Assembly (NCBI GenBank): GCA_007693955.1
Contig: RECR01000039.1
Span: 1 to 34,790, forward strand
Reading direction: 5' to 3'
Length of the DNA stretch: 34,790 nucleotides
From: Gloeocapsa sp. DLM2.Bin57
GTDB taxonomy: Bacteria; Cyanobacteriota; Cyanobacteriia; Cyanobacteriales; Gloeocapsaceae
Shown: positions 1-7,312 of the stretch, piece by piece
Numbering within the stretch: the stretch's first letter is position 1
Layout of the letters: each line of letters begins with the position of its first letter
The notes under the pieces: generated by a model
The model's database searches: none
Told to the model about the DNA's origin: nothing
What the model saw: only the letters and a program-made list of their open reading frames with translations
Program-made: the position numbers and the translations under genes

Positions 1-16
1 TATGTTTGTAATTAAT

Positions 17-87
17 TATAGTTATCAAGGTTGACTGACCTAACTTCTTCCCTCTTGCCTGCGCGTAGCGCTATAGTTATCAAGGTT
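17..87. repeat. 16-bp direct repeats flanking a short GC-rich element
   Basis: The 16-mer TATAGTTATCAAGGTT occurs at 17-32 and again at 72-87, both followed within a few bases by TTGACT. Between them lies a 39-base segment with CTCTTGCC and GCGCGTAGCGC, which is found again inverted near 10,414. This resembles a small element lying between duplicated flanking sequence. Bases 1-130 otherwise hold no gene that I can see. Confidence 0.7.
50..75 (+). repeat. Short dispersed repeat with GCGCGTAGCGC core, copy 1
   Basis: Contains CTCTTGCC, then TGCGCGTAGCGCTATAG. The same block, with one extra T, occurs on the opposite strand at 10414-10438. The GCGC-GTA-GCGC core is self-complementary and could fold as a small hairpin. 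Likely a small dispersed cyanobacterial repeat; its function is unknown. Confidence 0.75.
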
Positions 88-130
88 TGTTGACTTAAAA
101 CCGTTCCACCTAAAACCTTTTAAACATTAG

Positions 131-808
131 TTACTCTCGTATTATATAACTATAGATAATTTTTAACCATAATAAATAACCTTTACCTGTTAAATGAATA
201 CCATCTAAGGTATATTGCTCATTTAATTGATTATTTGCATCAACAAAATAACTAAATAAATTAATATAGTGATAATTAAACTCTTGAGCTAATTTTGCTA
301 ATTCTTGATTGATAAATATTATTTGTTGATTAACTTGTTGAAAAGGTTTAACTCCTAATTGATTAACAGGTAAAATACTTTGAATATAAACTTTAATTTG
401 ATAATAAGTAGATAAATATTCAAGAATTGCTCGATAATTGGCGAGAATTTCCTCTGAACTTTTTTTCTCTAAACAAATATCATTGATACCAATCATCAAA
501 AAGATTTGACTAGGATTATTTTTAGTTATAACATCGAGACGCTTGAGTAAACCTGTAGTTGTATCTCCTCCAATACCGCGATTTTGGATAAGAAGATTAG
601 GAAAAAATTCTGACCATTCCCCCATCTGAGTAAGACTATCTCCTAAAAAAACAATACCTTGTTCTGGAGAAGGTAAACAAGCCAATTGTTCTAAACGCAT
701 TTGATAATAACTATCAGCTAAAAACTTTTGACGTTTTCGCCTTTGATAAACTAAAATAAGGTTAATAATGATAATAATGATGATGAAAGAAATATTTAGT
801 TGTATCAT
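131..808 (-). CDS. Membrane-anchored SGNH/GDSL-family hydrolase
   Basis: Predicted lipase/esterase-type hydrolase of the SGNH superfamily; substrate unknown. All family blocks are visible in order: FLGDSLTQ (block I with the Ser nucleophile), NRGIGGDTT (block II Gly), MIGINDI (block III Asn) and DGIHLTGKGY (block V Asp-x-x-His). The chosen start, at 808, gives about 225 residues and begins with an Ile-rich hydrophobic segment that probably anchors the protein with its catalytic domain outside the cytoplasm. The frame stays open upstream to 871, but that longer start would run further into mobA and adds a non-hydrophobic leader. The 5' end overlaps divergent mobA by about 41 bases, and the Ile run is written by the same trinucleotide tract as the Met run of mobA. 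Family call is strong; start is uncertain. Confidence 0.85.
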   Translation of the reverse strand: MIQLNISFIIIIIIINLILVYQRRKRQKFLADSYYQMRLEQLACLPSPEQGIVFLGDSLTQMGEWSEFFPNLLIQNRGIGGDTTTGLLKRLDVITKNNPSQIFLMIGINDICLEKKSSEEILANYRAILEYLSTYYQIKVYIQSILPVNQLGVKPFQQVNQQIIFINQELAKLAQEFNYHYINLFSYFVDANNQLNEQYTLDGIHLTGKGYLLWLKIIYSYIIRE

Positions 809-1394
809 TTTAGCTGGGGGTAAAAGTTCTCGTATGGGAACAGATAAAGCTTTATTAAAACTTGATAACAAACCTTTACTAAGGATTATCTGTGAGAGAA
901 TTCAAGATTTAGCCACAGAGATATATATAGTAACCCCTTGGCTAGAAAAATATCAGTCAATTGTACCAACAAATTGTCAAATAATTAAAGAATTATTCCC
1001 CCATAATGGACCAATGGTAGCTTTCAGTCAAGGATTAAGAGAAGTTAACACAGAATGGGTGTTATTATTAGCTTGTGATTTAGTTTGTTTAGAAACAGAA
1101 GCGATCGCCAATTGGAGTAGTTTATTATCCCAGACTCCCCAAAGTGCGATCGCCCTTCTTCCCAGACATCCTAGCAAAGGATGGGAAGTTTTATGTGGTT
1201 TTTATCGTTGTACTAGTTTACCCCTGATGGAACAATATATTAATCAAGGAGGTAAATCATTACAAAAATGGTTACTCACCCAAGAAGTAGTAGAACTTCC
1301 TGTTACTAACCCTAAGATACTCTTTAATTGTAACCATAAACAAGATTGGGAGGCACTCTTAGAAGAGAGGGGGAGAAGGGGCTCACAGGTGTAG
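768..1394 (+). CDS. mobA: Molybdenum cofactor guanylyltransferase (MobA)
   Basis: MobA joins GTP and molybdopterin to make the guanine dinucleotide cofactor in the cytoplasm. The 208-residue length is normal. The N-terminal nucleotide-binding signature is clear at residues 12-30 (LAGGKSSRMGTDKALL), followed by NGPMVAFSQGL and a LLLACDL segment that supplies the metal-binding Asp. The start is ambiguous: ATG occurs at 768, 777, 780 and 783. The first is preferred because AAGG lies 6 bases upstream. The last residues (GRRGSQV) and the stop codon fall inside a dispersed repeat, so the native C-terminus may have been replaced. No molybdoenzyme or other moa/moe gene is in the window. Related NTP-transferases such as MocA are a possible alternative. 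Confidence 0.85.
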   Translation: MIIMMMKEIFSCIILAGGKSSRMGTDKALLKLDNKPLLRIICERIQDLATEIYIVTPWLEKYQSIVPTNCQIIKELFPHNGPMVAFSQGLREVNTEWVLLLACDLVCLETEAIANWSSLLSQTPQSAIALLPRHPSKGWEVLCGFYRCTSLPLMEQYINQGGKSLQKWLLTQEVVELPVTNPKILFNCNHKQDWEALLEERGRRGSQV

Positions 1395-1430
1395 GTTTTT
1401 AACATTTCGGTGAAGACGAGACAAGGAAGG
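1367..1430 (+). repeat. Dispersed repeat A, copy 1 (overlaps mobA 3' end)
   Basis: A G-rich run, then CTCACAGGTGTAGGTTTTTA, a variable spacer, and GAGACAAGGAAGG. The order matches copy 3 at 34722-34790: G-rich run, CTCACAAGTGTAGG, a T run, then AGACAAGG. The mobA stop codon is the TAG of GTGTAGG. Copy 2 lies inverted 95 bases downstream. Likely a non-autonomous dispersed repeat. Confidence 0.7.
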
Positions 1431-1524
1431 AACGAAGAATGGGGGACAAGGTAGATACTACAATTCAAAAAGTGTGTTTTTGATTCAAGGTAATATTTAA
1501 ATACATATACTTCGAGAGTCTACT

Positions 1525-1588
1525 TTCCTTCCTTGTCTTCCTTGTCTCACCTTCGCCAGAATCTCATTGTAAAAAACCTACCCTTGTC
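1525..1588 (-). repeat. Dispersed repeat A, copy 2 (inverted)
   Basis: Read on the minus strand it gives GACAAGGGTAGGTTTTTTAC, a spacer, then GGTGAGACAAGGAAG, the same block order as copies 1 and 3. With copy 1 it forms an inverted pair that could fold back on itself. Bases 1395-1692 hold this pair plus repeat B and no credible gene. Confidence 0.7.
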
Positions 1589-1614
1589 AGAGAAGGGGGA
1601 GACGGGGAGACTTT

Positions 1615-1660
1615 GGAGTATGATATATAGGAATATTAACACCATTCAACCGTTCTACCG
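1615..1660 (-). repeat. 46-bp repeat B, copy 1 (inverted relative to copy 2)
   Basis: On the minus strand this reads CGGTAGAACGGTTGAATGG and continues to TATATATCATACTCC. It matches 5809-5854 on the plus strand at 43 of 46 positions by hand alignment. The two copies are inverted about 4.1 kb apart and bracket the mnmC-like, REC-HD, tilS and ccsA genes. Confidence 0.85.
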
Positions 1661-1692
1661 TTCCTCCGAACTCTTAACTCTGAACCCTTTAT

Positions 1693-2562
1693 ATGCTTAG
1701 AAAAGAATTAACCGCAGATGGTAGCTTTACCTTCTTCTCTCCAGAATACCAGGAATTATTTCACTCACACCAGGGAGCAAAAAAAGAAGCAGAACAAAAA
1801 TTTATCCAACCTTGTCAAATAAGAGAAAAAGTACAAAAACATAACCATATACGCATTTTAGATATCTGTTATGGTTTAGGTTATAATAGCGCTTCAGCCT
1901 TAGAAACTATTTGGTTAGTTAATCCTACTTGTCAAATAGAATTAATCGCGTTAGAAATCAATCCCGAAGTACCACAACAAGCAATCAAAGATAATTTATT
2001 GTCTTTATGGAATCCCCAAGTTAGATCTTCTCTCAGTCAATTAGCCGAAAACTATCATAATCAGACAGAAACTTTAACCGCAAAATTACTAAGAGGAGAT
2101 GCTAGACAGACGATAAAATCATTAAAAAATCAGGGTTTTCTCGCTGATGCTATCTTTTTAGATCCCTTCTCTCCCCCTAAATGTCCCCAACTTTGGACAG
2201 TAGAATTTCTAGACTTAGTAGCTAAGAATTTATCACCCCAAGGAAGATTAGCCACCTATTCTTGTGCAGCAGCGGTAAGAACAGCGCTACAATTAGCAGG
2301 GTTATCTATAGGTCCTACTCCTGGTGTAGGAAGAAGATCCCCTGGAACAGTTGCTGGTTTTGACTCTCAGGTAATTCCACCTTTATCTCTACAAGAAGAA
2401 GAACATCTCCAAACTCGCGCAGCTATACCCTATCGAGATCCCCTCTTACAAGATTTGGCTATAGATATAAAAAAACGTCGCCTTATTGAACAAAATTGTA
2501 GTAAACTTGAACCTACTAGTCATTGGAAAAAACGCTGGTTATGGCATAATTCCGTAAAATAA
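1693..2562 (+). CDS. MnmC/MnmD-type tRNA wobble-uridine methyltransferase
   Basis: Predicted SAM-dependent methyltransferase of the MnmC N-terminal (DUF752) family, which methylates the aminomethyl group on U34 of tRNAs. The 289-residue protein opens with LTADGSFTFFSPEYQE, a family hallmark for substrate contact. The SAM-binding loop is near residues 55-65 (ILDICYGLGYNS), and LDPFSPPKCPQLW near 155-165 matches the family's LDGFSPxxNPxxW catalytic-side motif. The end of the domain reads TYSCAAAVRTAL and PGVGRRSPGT. The FAD oxidoreductase half of the fused E. coli MnmC is absent, as in standalone MnmD-type enzymes. No good ribosome binding site precedes the ATG. It stands alone on this strand, behind a repeat-filled spacer. 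Confidence 0.85.
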   Translation: MLRKELTADGSFTFFSPEYQELFHSHQGAKKEAEQKFIQPCQIREKVQKHNHIRILDICYGLGYNSASALETIWLVNPTCQIELIALEINPEVPQQAIKDNLLSLWNPQVRSSLSQLAENYHNQTETLTAKLLRGDARQTIKSLKNQGFLADAIFLDPFSPPKCPQLWTVEFLDLVAKNLSPQGRLATYSCAAAVRTALQLAGLSIGPTPGVGRRSPGTVAGFDSQVIPPLSLQEEEHLQTRAAIPYRDPLLQDLAIDIKKRRLIEQNCSKLEPTSHWKKRWLWHNSVK

Positions 2563-2729
2563 CTGATTGCAAACCGAGAAAAAGTAGCGATACTAGACTC
2601 AATAACTCAAACCATTATCTAGGTTATTGAAATATAAACATATAATAAATAGCTTAAAATTTCGTCAAAACAATTTATTTACTCCCAAAAAACCTCAATA
2701 TTTCCCCCATAAGGAGTATCAGCGAGATA

Positions 2730-3794
2730 ATGAACACTTTAACTCAAGAAAACACGATTTCTCTTAAAAAAGGTTATTCCATGACAAGACATTTAAACGA
2801 TAATAAAGGAAAAATCCTCGTCATCGACGATAACGCTTTTAGCCGTCTGAATTTAGTAGATATACTGAATTTTGAAGGCTACGAAGTAATAGAAGGTGAC
2901 CAACATACCGAAGTTATCAGTTTTGTCGGAGAACATAACCCGGATTTAATTCTGTTAGAATTAACCTTAGCTAAACAAAATCCCCTAGAAATTTGCCAAA
3001 AGTTAAAAAATTCAGAGATGACAACCTTGATACCTGTAATCTTTATGACAGTGCGTCGAGATAGAGAATGTCGGGTACAATCTTTAGAAGCAGGTGCGGA
3101 TGACTTGTTAATTAAACCCATAGATCGTTTAGAATTAATCAGTAGAGTTAAGCCTCTGATTCAACAAAAACGCCTTAATCAAAACCTAGATGAAACCGAA
3201 GAAGTACTCTTCCGTCTAGCAGGAATCGTCGAAAATCCTCGACAAGATACTCCCTCCTCAGTAGGAAAATTAGCAGTATTAGCCCAAGAATTTGGTAAGT
3301 ATCTACAACTAAACTCTAAACAAATCCAAAGTCTGATTTACGCTGCTTATCTACACGATATTGGTACTGTAGTTGTACCAGAATCAATTATGCTCAAAAA
3401 AGGAGAATTAACCGAGTCAGAGAGAGAAATAGTCAATCAACACGTTTTAGTTGGCGGAAAAATCTGTCAACCCCTACAAAATCGTTTAGATATACTCCCG
3501 ATTATTCGTCATCACCACGAACGTTGGGATGGTAGCGGTTACCCCGATGGTTTAGCAGGAAGTGATATACCCTGGTTAGCACAAGTTTTTCAGATAGCAG
3601 ATATTTATCATGCTTTAACGACTGAAAGACCATACAAACAAGCTTTCAGCTCAAAACAAGCCTTAGAAATACTCGTTGAAGAAACAATCAAGGGGTGGCG
3701 TAACGCTAAATTAGTGGATCAGTTTATCACTTTTATCTGTCAAACCGAAGATCTAGTTTTTCCTGAAATCTCACCACAATTAACTCATGGTTGA
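2730..3794 (+). CDS. Response regulator with REC and HD-GYP-type domains (degenerate key residues)
   Basis: REC domain at residues 27-145 followed by an HD-GYP-like phosphohydrolase domain at about 160-345; intact HD-GYP proteins degrade cyclic di-GMP. REC keeps the acidic pair (D33 D34), the switch Thr (FMTV) and the Lys of LIKPID, but the phosphoacceptor position is Glu77 (DLILLEL) where Asp is expected. The HD part keeps HDIG, NQH, HHHERWDGSGYPDG and IADIYHAL. However, the usual upstream HxxRV reads TPSSV, and HDIGK reads HDIGT. It may therefore be a signalling-locked or non-catalytic version. Start: ATG 2730 has AAGGAG 13 bases upstream, while ATG 2781 has AAAAAAGG at a better 7-base spacing. 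Its 3' end overlaps convergent tilS by 62 bases. Confidence 0.85.
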   Translation: MNTLTQENTISLKKGYSMTRHLNDNKGKILVIDDNAFSRLNLVDILNFEGYEVIEGDQHTEVISFVGEHNPDLILLELTLAKQNPLEICQKLKNSEMTTLIPVIFMTVRRDRECRVQSLEAGADDLLIKPIDRLELISRVKPLIQQKRLNQNLDETEEVLFRLAGIVENPRQDTPSSVGKLAVLAQEFGKYLQLNSKQIQSLIYAAYLHDIGTVVVPESIMLKKGELTESEREIVNQHVLVGGKICQPLQNRLDILPIIRHHHERWDGSGYPDGLAGSDIPWLAQVFQIADIYHALTTERPYKQAFSSKQALEILVEETIKGWRNAKLVDQFITFICQTEDLVFPEISPQLTHG

Positions 3795-4740
3795 CCTCTA
3801 AGTAATTACCCCCAGGAAAAGAAGAAGTTCTACTGCGATTGGGCGCATCAATTAAACTGACCACCGCTGCTATTTGAGCAAAATTAGGTGATTTGGGGAG
3901 AACTTGTCGGAGAAACTCTTGGATAACCCGACGTTGTATCGCTAAATGATTCCTTCTTAAGAGTAAACGGTTTAAAGCCCGCTGATTAGGAACAAAAACT
4001 TCTTGGAGAACTTGCTCAGTAATTTTACCGAGATATTCAGTCTCCGTTTTCAACAATTCCGCGGTTTGGGCTAAATGGGTTTCTACTTGAGGATTAAAAT
4101 CATTTTGCAGGTAGGGTATTAATTGTTGACGAATGCGATTACGCGTAAATTTTAAATCTTGATTAACCGTATCCTCCCAAATAGGAAGTTGAAATTCTAC
4201 GCAAAACTGGTAAGTTTCTTGTCTCCCTACATTTAAAAGAGGACGCACCAAATTAACATTACCAGTCAGAAGACGAGACCAACTCAGAGAAGCAAGTCCC
4301 GTTGTTCCCGCACCCCTGATTAAATTATAGAGAATCGTTTCGGCGCGATCGCTTTGAGTGTGACCTGTAACTACATGAGTATAACCCTCATTAACTGCGA
4401 TTTCAGCCAAAGCTTGATAACGCCAAGCCCTAGCGGGGGCTTCCTTTTCGGGTAAATCTACAACAGCAGTTTTTAAATAAAAAGGTAAAGCAAAAGTAGT
4501 AGCGAGTTGTTCCACGTGATCCGACATACCCAGATCCGAAGACCAACGGTGATCACAATGGGCGATCGCTACTAACCAATGCCAATGAGATTGTAAATCA
4601 ACCAACAGTTTAAGTAAACAAACCGAATCCTGTCCTCCCGATACCGCCACTAAAATCTTCGCACCTCGGGGTAATAATTGACCTTGACGTAAATTTTGGT
4701 GAACTTTAGCGTGTAGGGGAGTCCAGGGAACAGAATTCAT
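3733..4740 (-). CDS. tilS: tRNA(Ile)-lysidine synthase TilS
   Basis: TilS converts C34 of the tRNA-Ile CAU anticodon to lysidine using ATP and lysine, so that AUA is read as Ile; it is essential. The PP-loop ATPase motif SGGQDS is at residues 34-39. The family motif VVTGHTQSDRAETILYNLIRGAG follows, then an RNRIRQQLIPYL segment typical of TilS. The length of about 335 residues fits the short cyanobacterial form. The ATG at 4740 is chosen because it overlaps the ccsA stop by one base (TGATG), which suggests translational coupling; a TTG at 4752 is also in frame. The 3' end runs 62 bases into the opposing REC-HD gene. Confidence 0.93.
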   Translation of the reverse strand: MNSVPWTPLHAKVHQNLRQGQLLPRGAKILVAVSGGQDSVCLLKLLVDLQSHWHWLVAIAHCDHRWSSDLGMSDHVEQLATTFALPFYLKTAVVDLPEKEAPARAWRYQALAEIAVNEGYTHVVTGHTQSDRAETILYNLIRGAGTTGLASLSWSRLLTGNVNLVRPLLNVGRQETYQFCVEFQLPIWEDTVNQDLKFTRNRIRQQLIPYLQNDFNPQVETHLAQTAELLKTETEYLGKITEQVLQEVFVPNQRALNRLLLRRNHLAIQRRVIQEFLRQVLPKSPNFAQIAAVVSLIDAPNRSRTSSFPGGNYLEVNHELIVVRFQEKLDLRFDR

Positions 4741-5735
4741 CAGAAAAACCAACCATAGGAATGTAATCCCTTACCCAAAAGATTAACACCTAGATAGCAA
4801 ACCCAAACCACCACAAAGCCAGCAGCAGCTAACAGAGCGGGTTTGCGCCCTTGCCAACCTTTTGTAATTCTCGCGTGGAGATAAGCAGCAAATACCAGCC
4901 AAGTGATTAAAGCCCAAGTTTCTTTAGGATCCCAACTCCAATAAGATCCCCAAGCTTCATTAGCCCAGACACCACCAGAGATAATCCCAATGGTTAATAA
5001 CGGGAAACCCAAACCAATGACTCGATAACTAATATTATCCAAAGTATCAGCTAAACTGAGTTTTTCAGGAGAAAGTAATAAAGTAGTGGTTGTAGTAGGA
5101 GTAGCCAGAGTTTGTACACCAGCAGAATTATTATTGCTATTAGCAAGAGCAAAAGTAGGGGTTTCTCTCACAGTAACTTGACGACGATAACTACCTGTAC
5201 CCACTGAACTTCCTCGCAATTCTATAGCTTGTCCACGCGTAACGATTAGAAAAGCGATCGCCACTACCGAACCAACCATCAAAGTTGCATAACTCAGCAT
5301 CATCACGCTGACGTGCATCATTAACCAATTAGACTTCAAAGCTGGTACAAGAGGACTAGACTGCTGCATTTCAGGAGGTAAAGACAAAGCAGCAAAAGCC
5401 GTTATACCCATAGCTACTGGAGTGGTAAACACTCCCACCAAACGTAATTTAGCCCATTGTTCCGTTAATAGATGTATTAAAGTTACACCCCAAGCCAAAA
5501 AGAAGAGAGACTCATAGAGATTGCTTAAGGGGAAATAACCCCCATCTAACCAACGGGCGCCCAGTAAAGCTGCTATACAGAGATTAGCGATCGCCACTAA
5601 CACCGTACCCAGGTTATTTAGCCAACTCACACCAGGTAAACTTGCGCCAACCCAATAAACCAACATTGACACAAGTAGAACGAGAAAAGAGGTATTGTCC
5701 AGAAAGCTCTGAAGTGCTACCAAATCTAGGGACAT
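4740..5735 (-). CDS. ccsA: Cytochrome c biogenesis protein CcsA (system II)
   Basis: Polytopic thylakoid protein of about eight segments that, with Ccs1, delivers haem to apocytochromes c on the lumen side. The haem-handling tryptophan-rich WWD domain is at residues 258-275 ([18 protein letters not shown]). Conserved-type histidines are visible at 88, 141, 287 and 325. The 331-residue length is near normal. A low-complexity insert at about 168-225, rich in Ser, Asn and Thr with a run of five Thr, separates the N- and C-terminal membrane halves. First gene of a coupled ccsA-tilS unit. The partner ccs1 is not in the window. Confidence 0.93.
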   Translation of the reverse strand: MSLDLVALQSFLDNTSFLVLLVSMLVYWVGASLPGVSWLNNLGTVLVAIANLCIAALLGARWLDGGYFPLSNLYESLFFLAWGVTLIHLLTEQWAKLRLVGVFTTPVAMGITAFAALSLPPEMQQSSPLVPALKSNWLMMHVSVMMLSYATLMVGSVVAIAFLIVTRGQAIELRGSSVGTGSYRRQVTVRETPTFALANSNNNSAGVQTLATPTTTTTLLLSPEKLSLADTLDNISYRVIGLGFPLLTIGIISGGVWANEAWGSYWSWDPKETWALITWLVFAAYLHARITKGWQGRKPALLAAAGFVVVWVCYLGVNLLGKGLHSYGWFF

Positions 5736-5808
5736 AGTTATTTTCTGTACGAAGGATTGAGTATTTTCATTTATCCTAACATTAACGCGGGTTCGGGGTT
5801 ATAGTTTA

Positions 5809-5854
5809 GGTAGAACGGTTGAATGGTGTTATTATTCCTATATATCACACTCCC
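5809..5854 (+). repeat. 46-bp repeat B, copy 2
   Basis: AGGTAGAACGGTTGAATGG continuing to TATATATCACACTCC. It matches the minus strand of 1615-1660 with three mismatches. It lies just upstream of the efflux operon promoter, followed by C-rich tracts and CTCCGAACTC, which also occurs beside copy 1 at 1664-1673. Confidence 0.85.
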
Positions 5855-5896
5855 CACACTCCCCCATCTCCCCTAACTCCGAACTCATTCCCCTCT

Positions 5897-5905
5897 TGCT
5901 ATAAT
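5897..5905 (+). promoter_or_regulatory. Extended -10 promoter element for the RND efflux operon
   Basis: TGCTATAAT is a perfect extended -10 (TGnTATAAT), 33 bases before the GTG start of the adaptor gene. No convincing -35 is seen at the right distance, which is tolerable for extended -10 promoters. Inferred from sequence only. Confidence 0.5.
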
Positions 5906-5937
5906 AGTTACAAAACTTAATAAAAAAGAGAGAGACT

Positions 5938-7308
5938 GTGGTGCAACCAGCAAAAGAAGAACAACCAGAGCTTTATAATTCCCCCTCAAAGACTAGCAAT
6001 AATAATTCAGTTAAACAAGGATGGCTATTATTAGGTATCGGTTTAGGCGTAATTATCTCCTGGGGAGCAACAACCTTATTATCCTCAGAAACCCAAATTA
6101 GCGCTGAAACTCCCCTAGAATTAACCCAACCCTTTCAAACCGTAACCACAACTCAAGTAGAAACAACAGAAATTTTACGGACTCTACAAGCCACAGGAAC
6201 AGTAACAGCTACTGAACTGATTCCCGTATCTAGTCAAACAACAGGGTTACAAATCACCGAAATTCTCGTTGATGAAGGAGAATGGGTAGAATCAGGACAA
6301 ATCTTAGCGCGTCTAGATAGTAGTTTACTGCAAGCACAACTATTAGAAAAACAAGCCTCAGTTAGTCAAGCAAAAGCGCGATTGGCTGAGCTTGTAGCAG
6401 GAACACGTCAAGAAGAGTTAACCAGAGCCCAACAAAACGTCAATAGCGCCCAAGCAGCTTTAGCTAAAGCAGAATCAGATTTAATACTAGCTGATACAAG
6501 AGTACAACGTAATCGCCAATTAGCCGCAGAAGGAGCAATTTCTCAAGATCAACTCGAAGAAATCCTCAACGAAGCTAATAGTAAACGTTCCAGTTTAGAA
6601 CAAGCCCAAGCTACCCTGAAAGAAAACCAAGCTAGACTAGCAGAATTAGAACAAGGAGCACGTCGGGAAGTTATTTTACAGGCTCAAGCACAATTACAAC
6701 AAGCAGAAGCACAATTAAACCTCGTCCAAACCCAATTAAACCAAACAGAAGTTTTAGCACCAGTTAGAGGCAAAATAGCCCAAAGAAACGCCAGAATCGG
6801 GGACTTAAGTACTACTAATGTACAGTTATTTCAAATCATCCAAGATGGAAGTCTGCAAGTTCAACTTAAAGTACCCGAAACCCTGATTAGAGAAATAAAA
6901 CCAGGACAAACCGTTAAACTTGACGGACTACTAGGTAGTAATGAAAATATCCTCGGTAGGGTGAGACAAATTAACCCCCTCATCGATGAAAATACCCGTT
7001 TAGCCATAGTAGAAGTAGATCTACCCCCAGAAACCCCTCTAAAACCAGGAATGTTTGTTAGAGGAGGAATTATTACCGATACAGTCAGTGTCTTAACTAT
7101 TCCCCTTGGAGCAGTTTTACCCCAAAACGATGGCACAGGTATTGTCTATATTCTCGACAATGAAAGAGTTACCCCTAAACAGGTAGAAATCGGCGAGATT
7201 CTCCCCCAAGCCAAAATAGAAATCAGAAATGGTTTAAGTACAAAAGATATAGTTGTACTTGAAGGAGCAGCGTACATCAGAGAAGGCGATCGCGTCAGAG
7301 TCTTATAA
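5938..7308 (+). CDS. RND efflux periplasmic adaptor (HlyD/AcrA-type membrane fusion protein)
   Basis: Membrane fusion protein linking an inner-membrane RND pump to an outer-membrane channel. One membrane segment lies at about residues 27-48 (GWLLLGIGLGVIISWGATTL), followed by the split lipoyl domain (ILVDEGEWVESGQILARLD and the later VLAPVRGKIAQRNARIGD). Between these halves is a long Gln/Ala-rich coiled-coil hairpin (about 135-265), then the beta-barrel and membrane-proximal domains. Start is GTG 5938 or the adjacent GTG 5941, behind an AAAAAAGAGAGAG tract. It is followed after 4 bases by the pump gene, so the two form an operon. No TolC-type channel gene is nearby. Substrate not predictable. 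Confidence 0.9.
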   Translation: MVQPAKEEQPELYNSPSKTSNNNSVKQGWLLLGIGLGVIISWGATTLLSSETQISAETPLELTQPFQTVTTTQVETTEILRTLQATGTVTATELIPVSSQTTGLQITEILVDEGEWVESGQILARLDSSLLQAQLLEKQASVSQAKARLAELVAGTRQEELTRAQQNVNSAQAALAKAESDLILADTRVQRNRQLAAEGAISQDQLEEILNEANSKRSSLEQAQATLKENQARLAELEQGARREVILQAQAQLQQAEAQLNLVQTQLNQTEVLAPVRGKIAQRNARIGDLSTTNVQLFQIIQDGSLQVQLKVPETLIREIKPGQTVKLDGLLGSNENILGRVRQINPLIDENTRLAIVEVDLPPETPLKPGMFVRGGIITDTVSVLTIPLGAVLPQNDGTGIVYILDNERVTPKQVEIGEILPQAKIEIRNGLSTKDIVVLEGAAYIREGDRVRVL

Positions 7309-7312
7309 AATT

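Noticed and set aside
1244-1468. 74-residue minus-strand frame over the mobA end
   Set aside because: Antisense to mobA and a repeat; low-complexity Ser/Cys-rich translation.
1367-1588. Possible CRISPR array or IS element
   Set aside because: Only two diverged inverted copies with no regular spacers and no transposase frame; treated as dispersed repeats.
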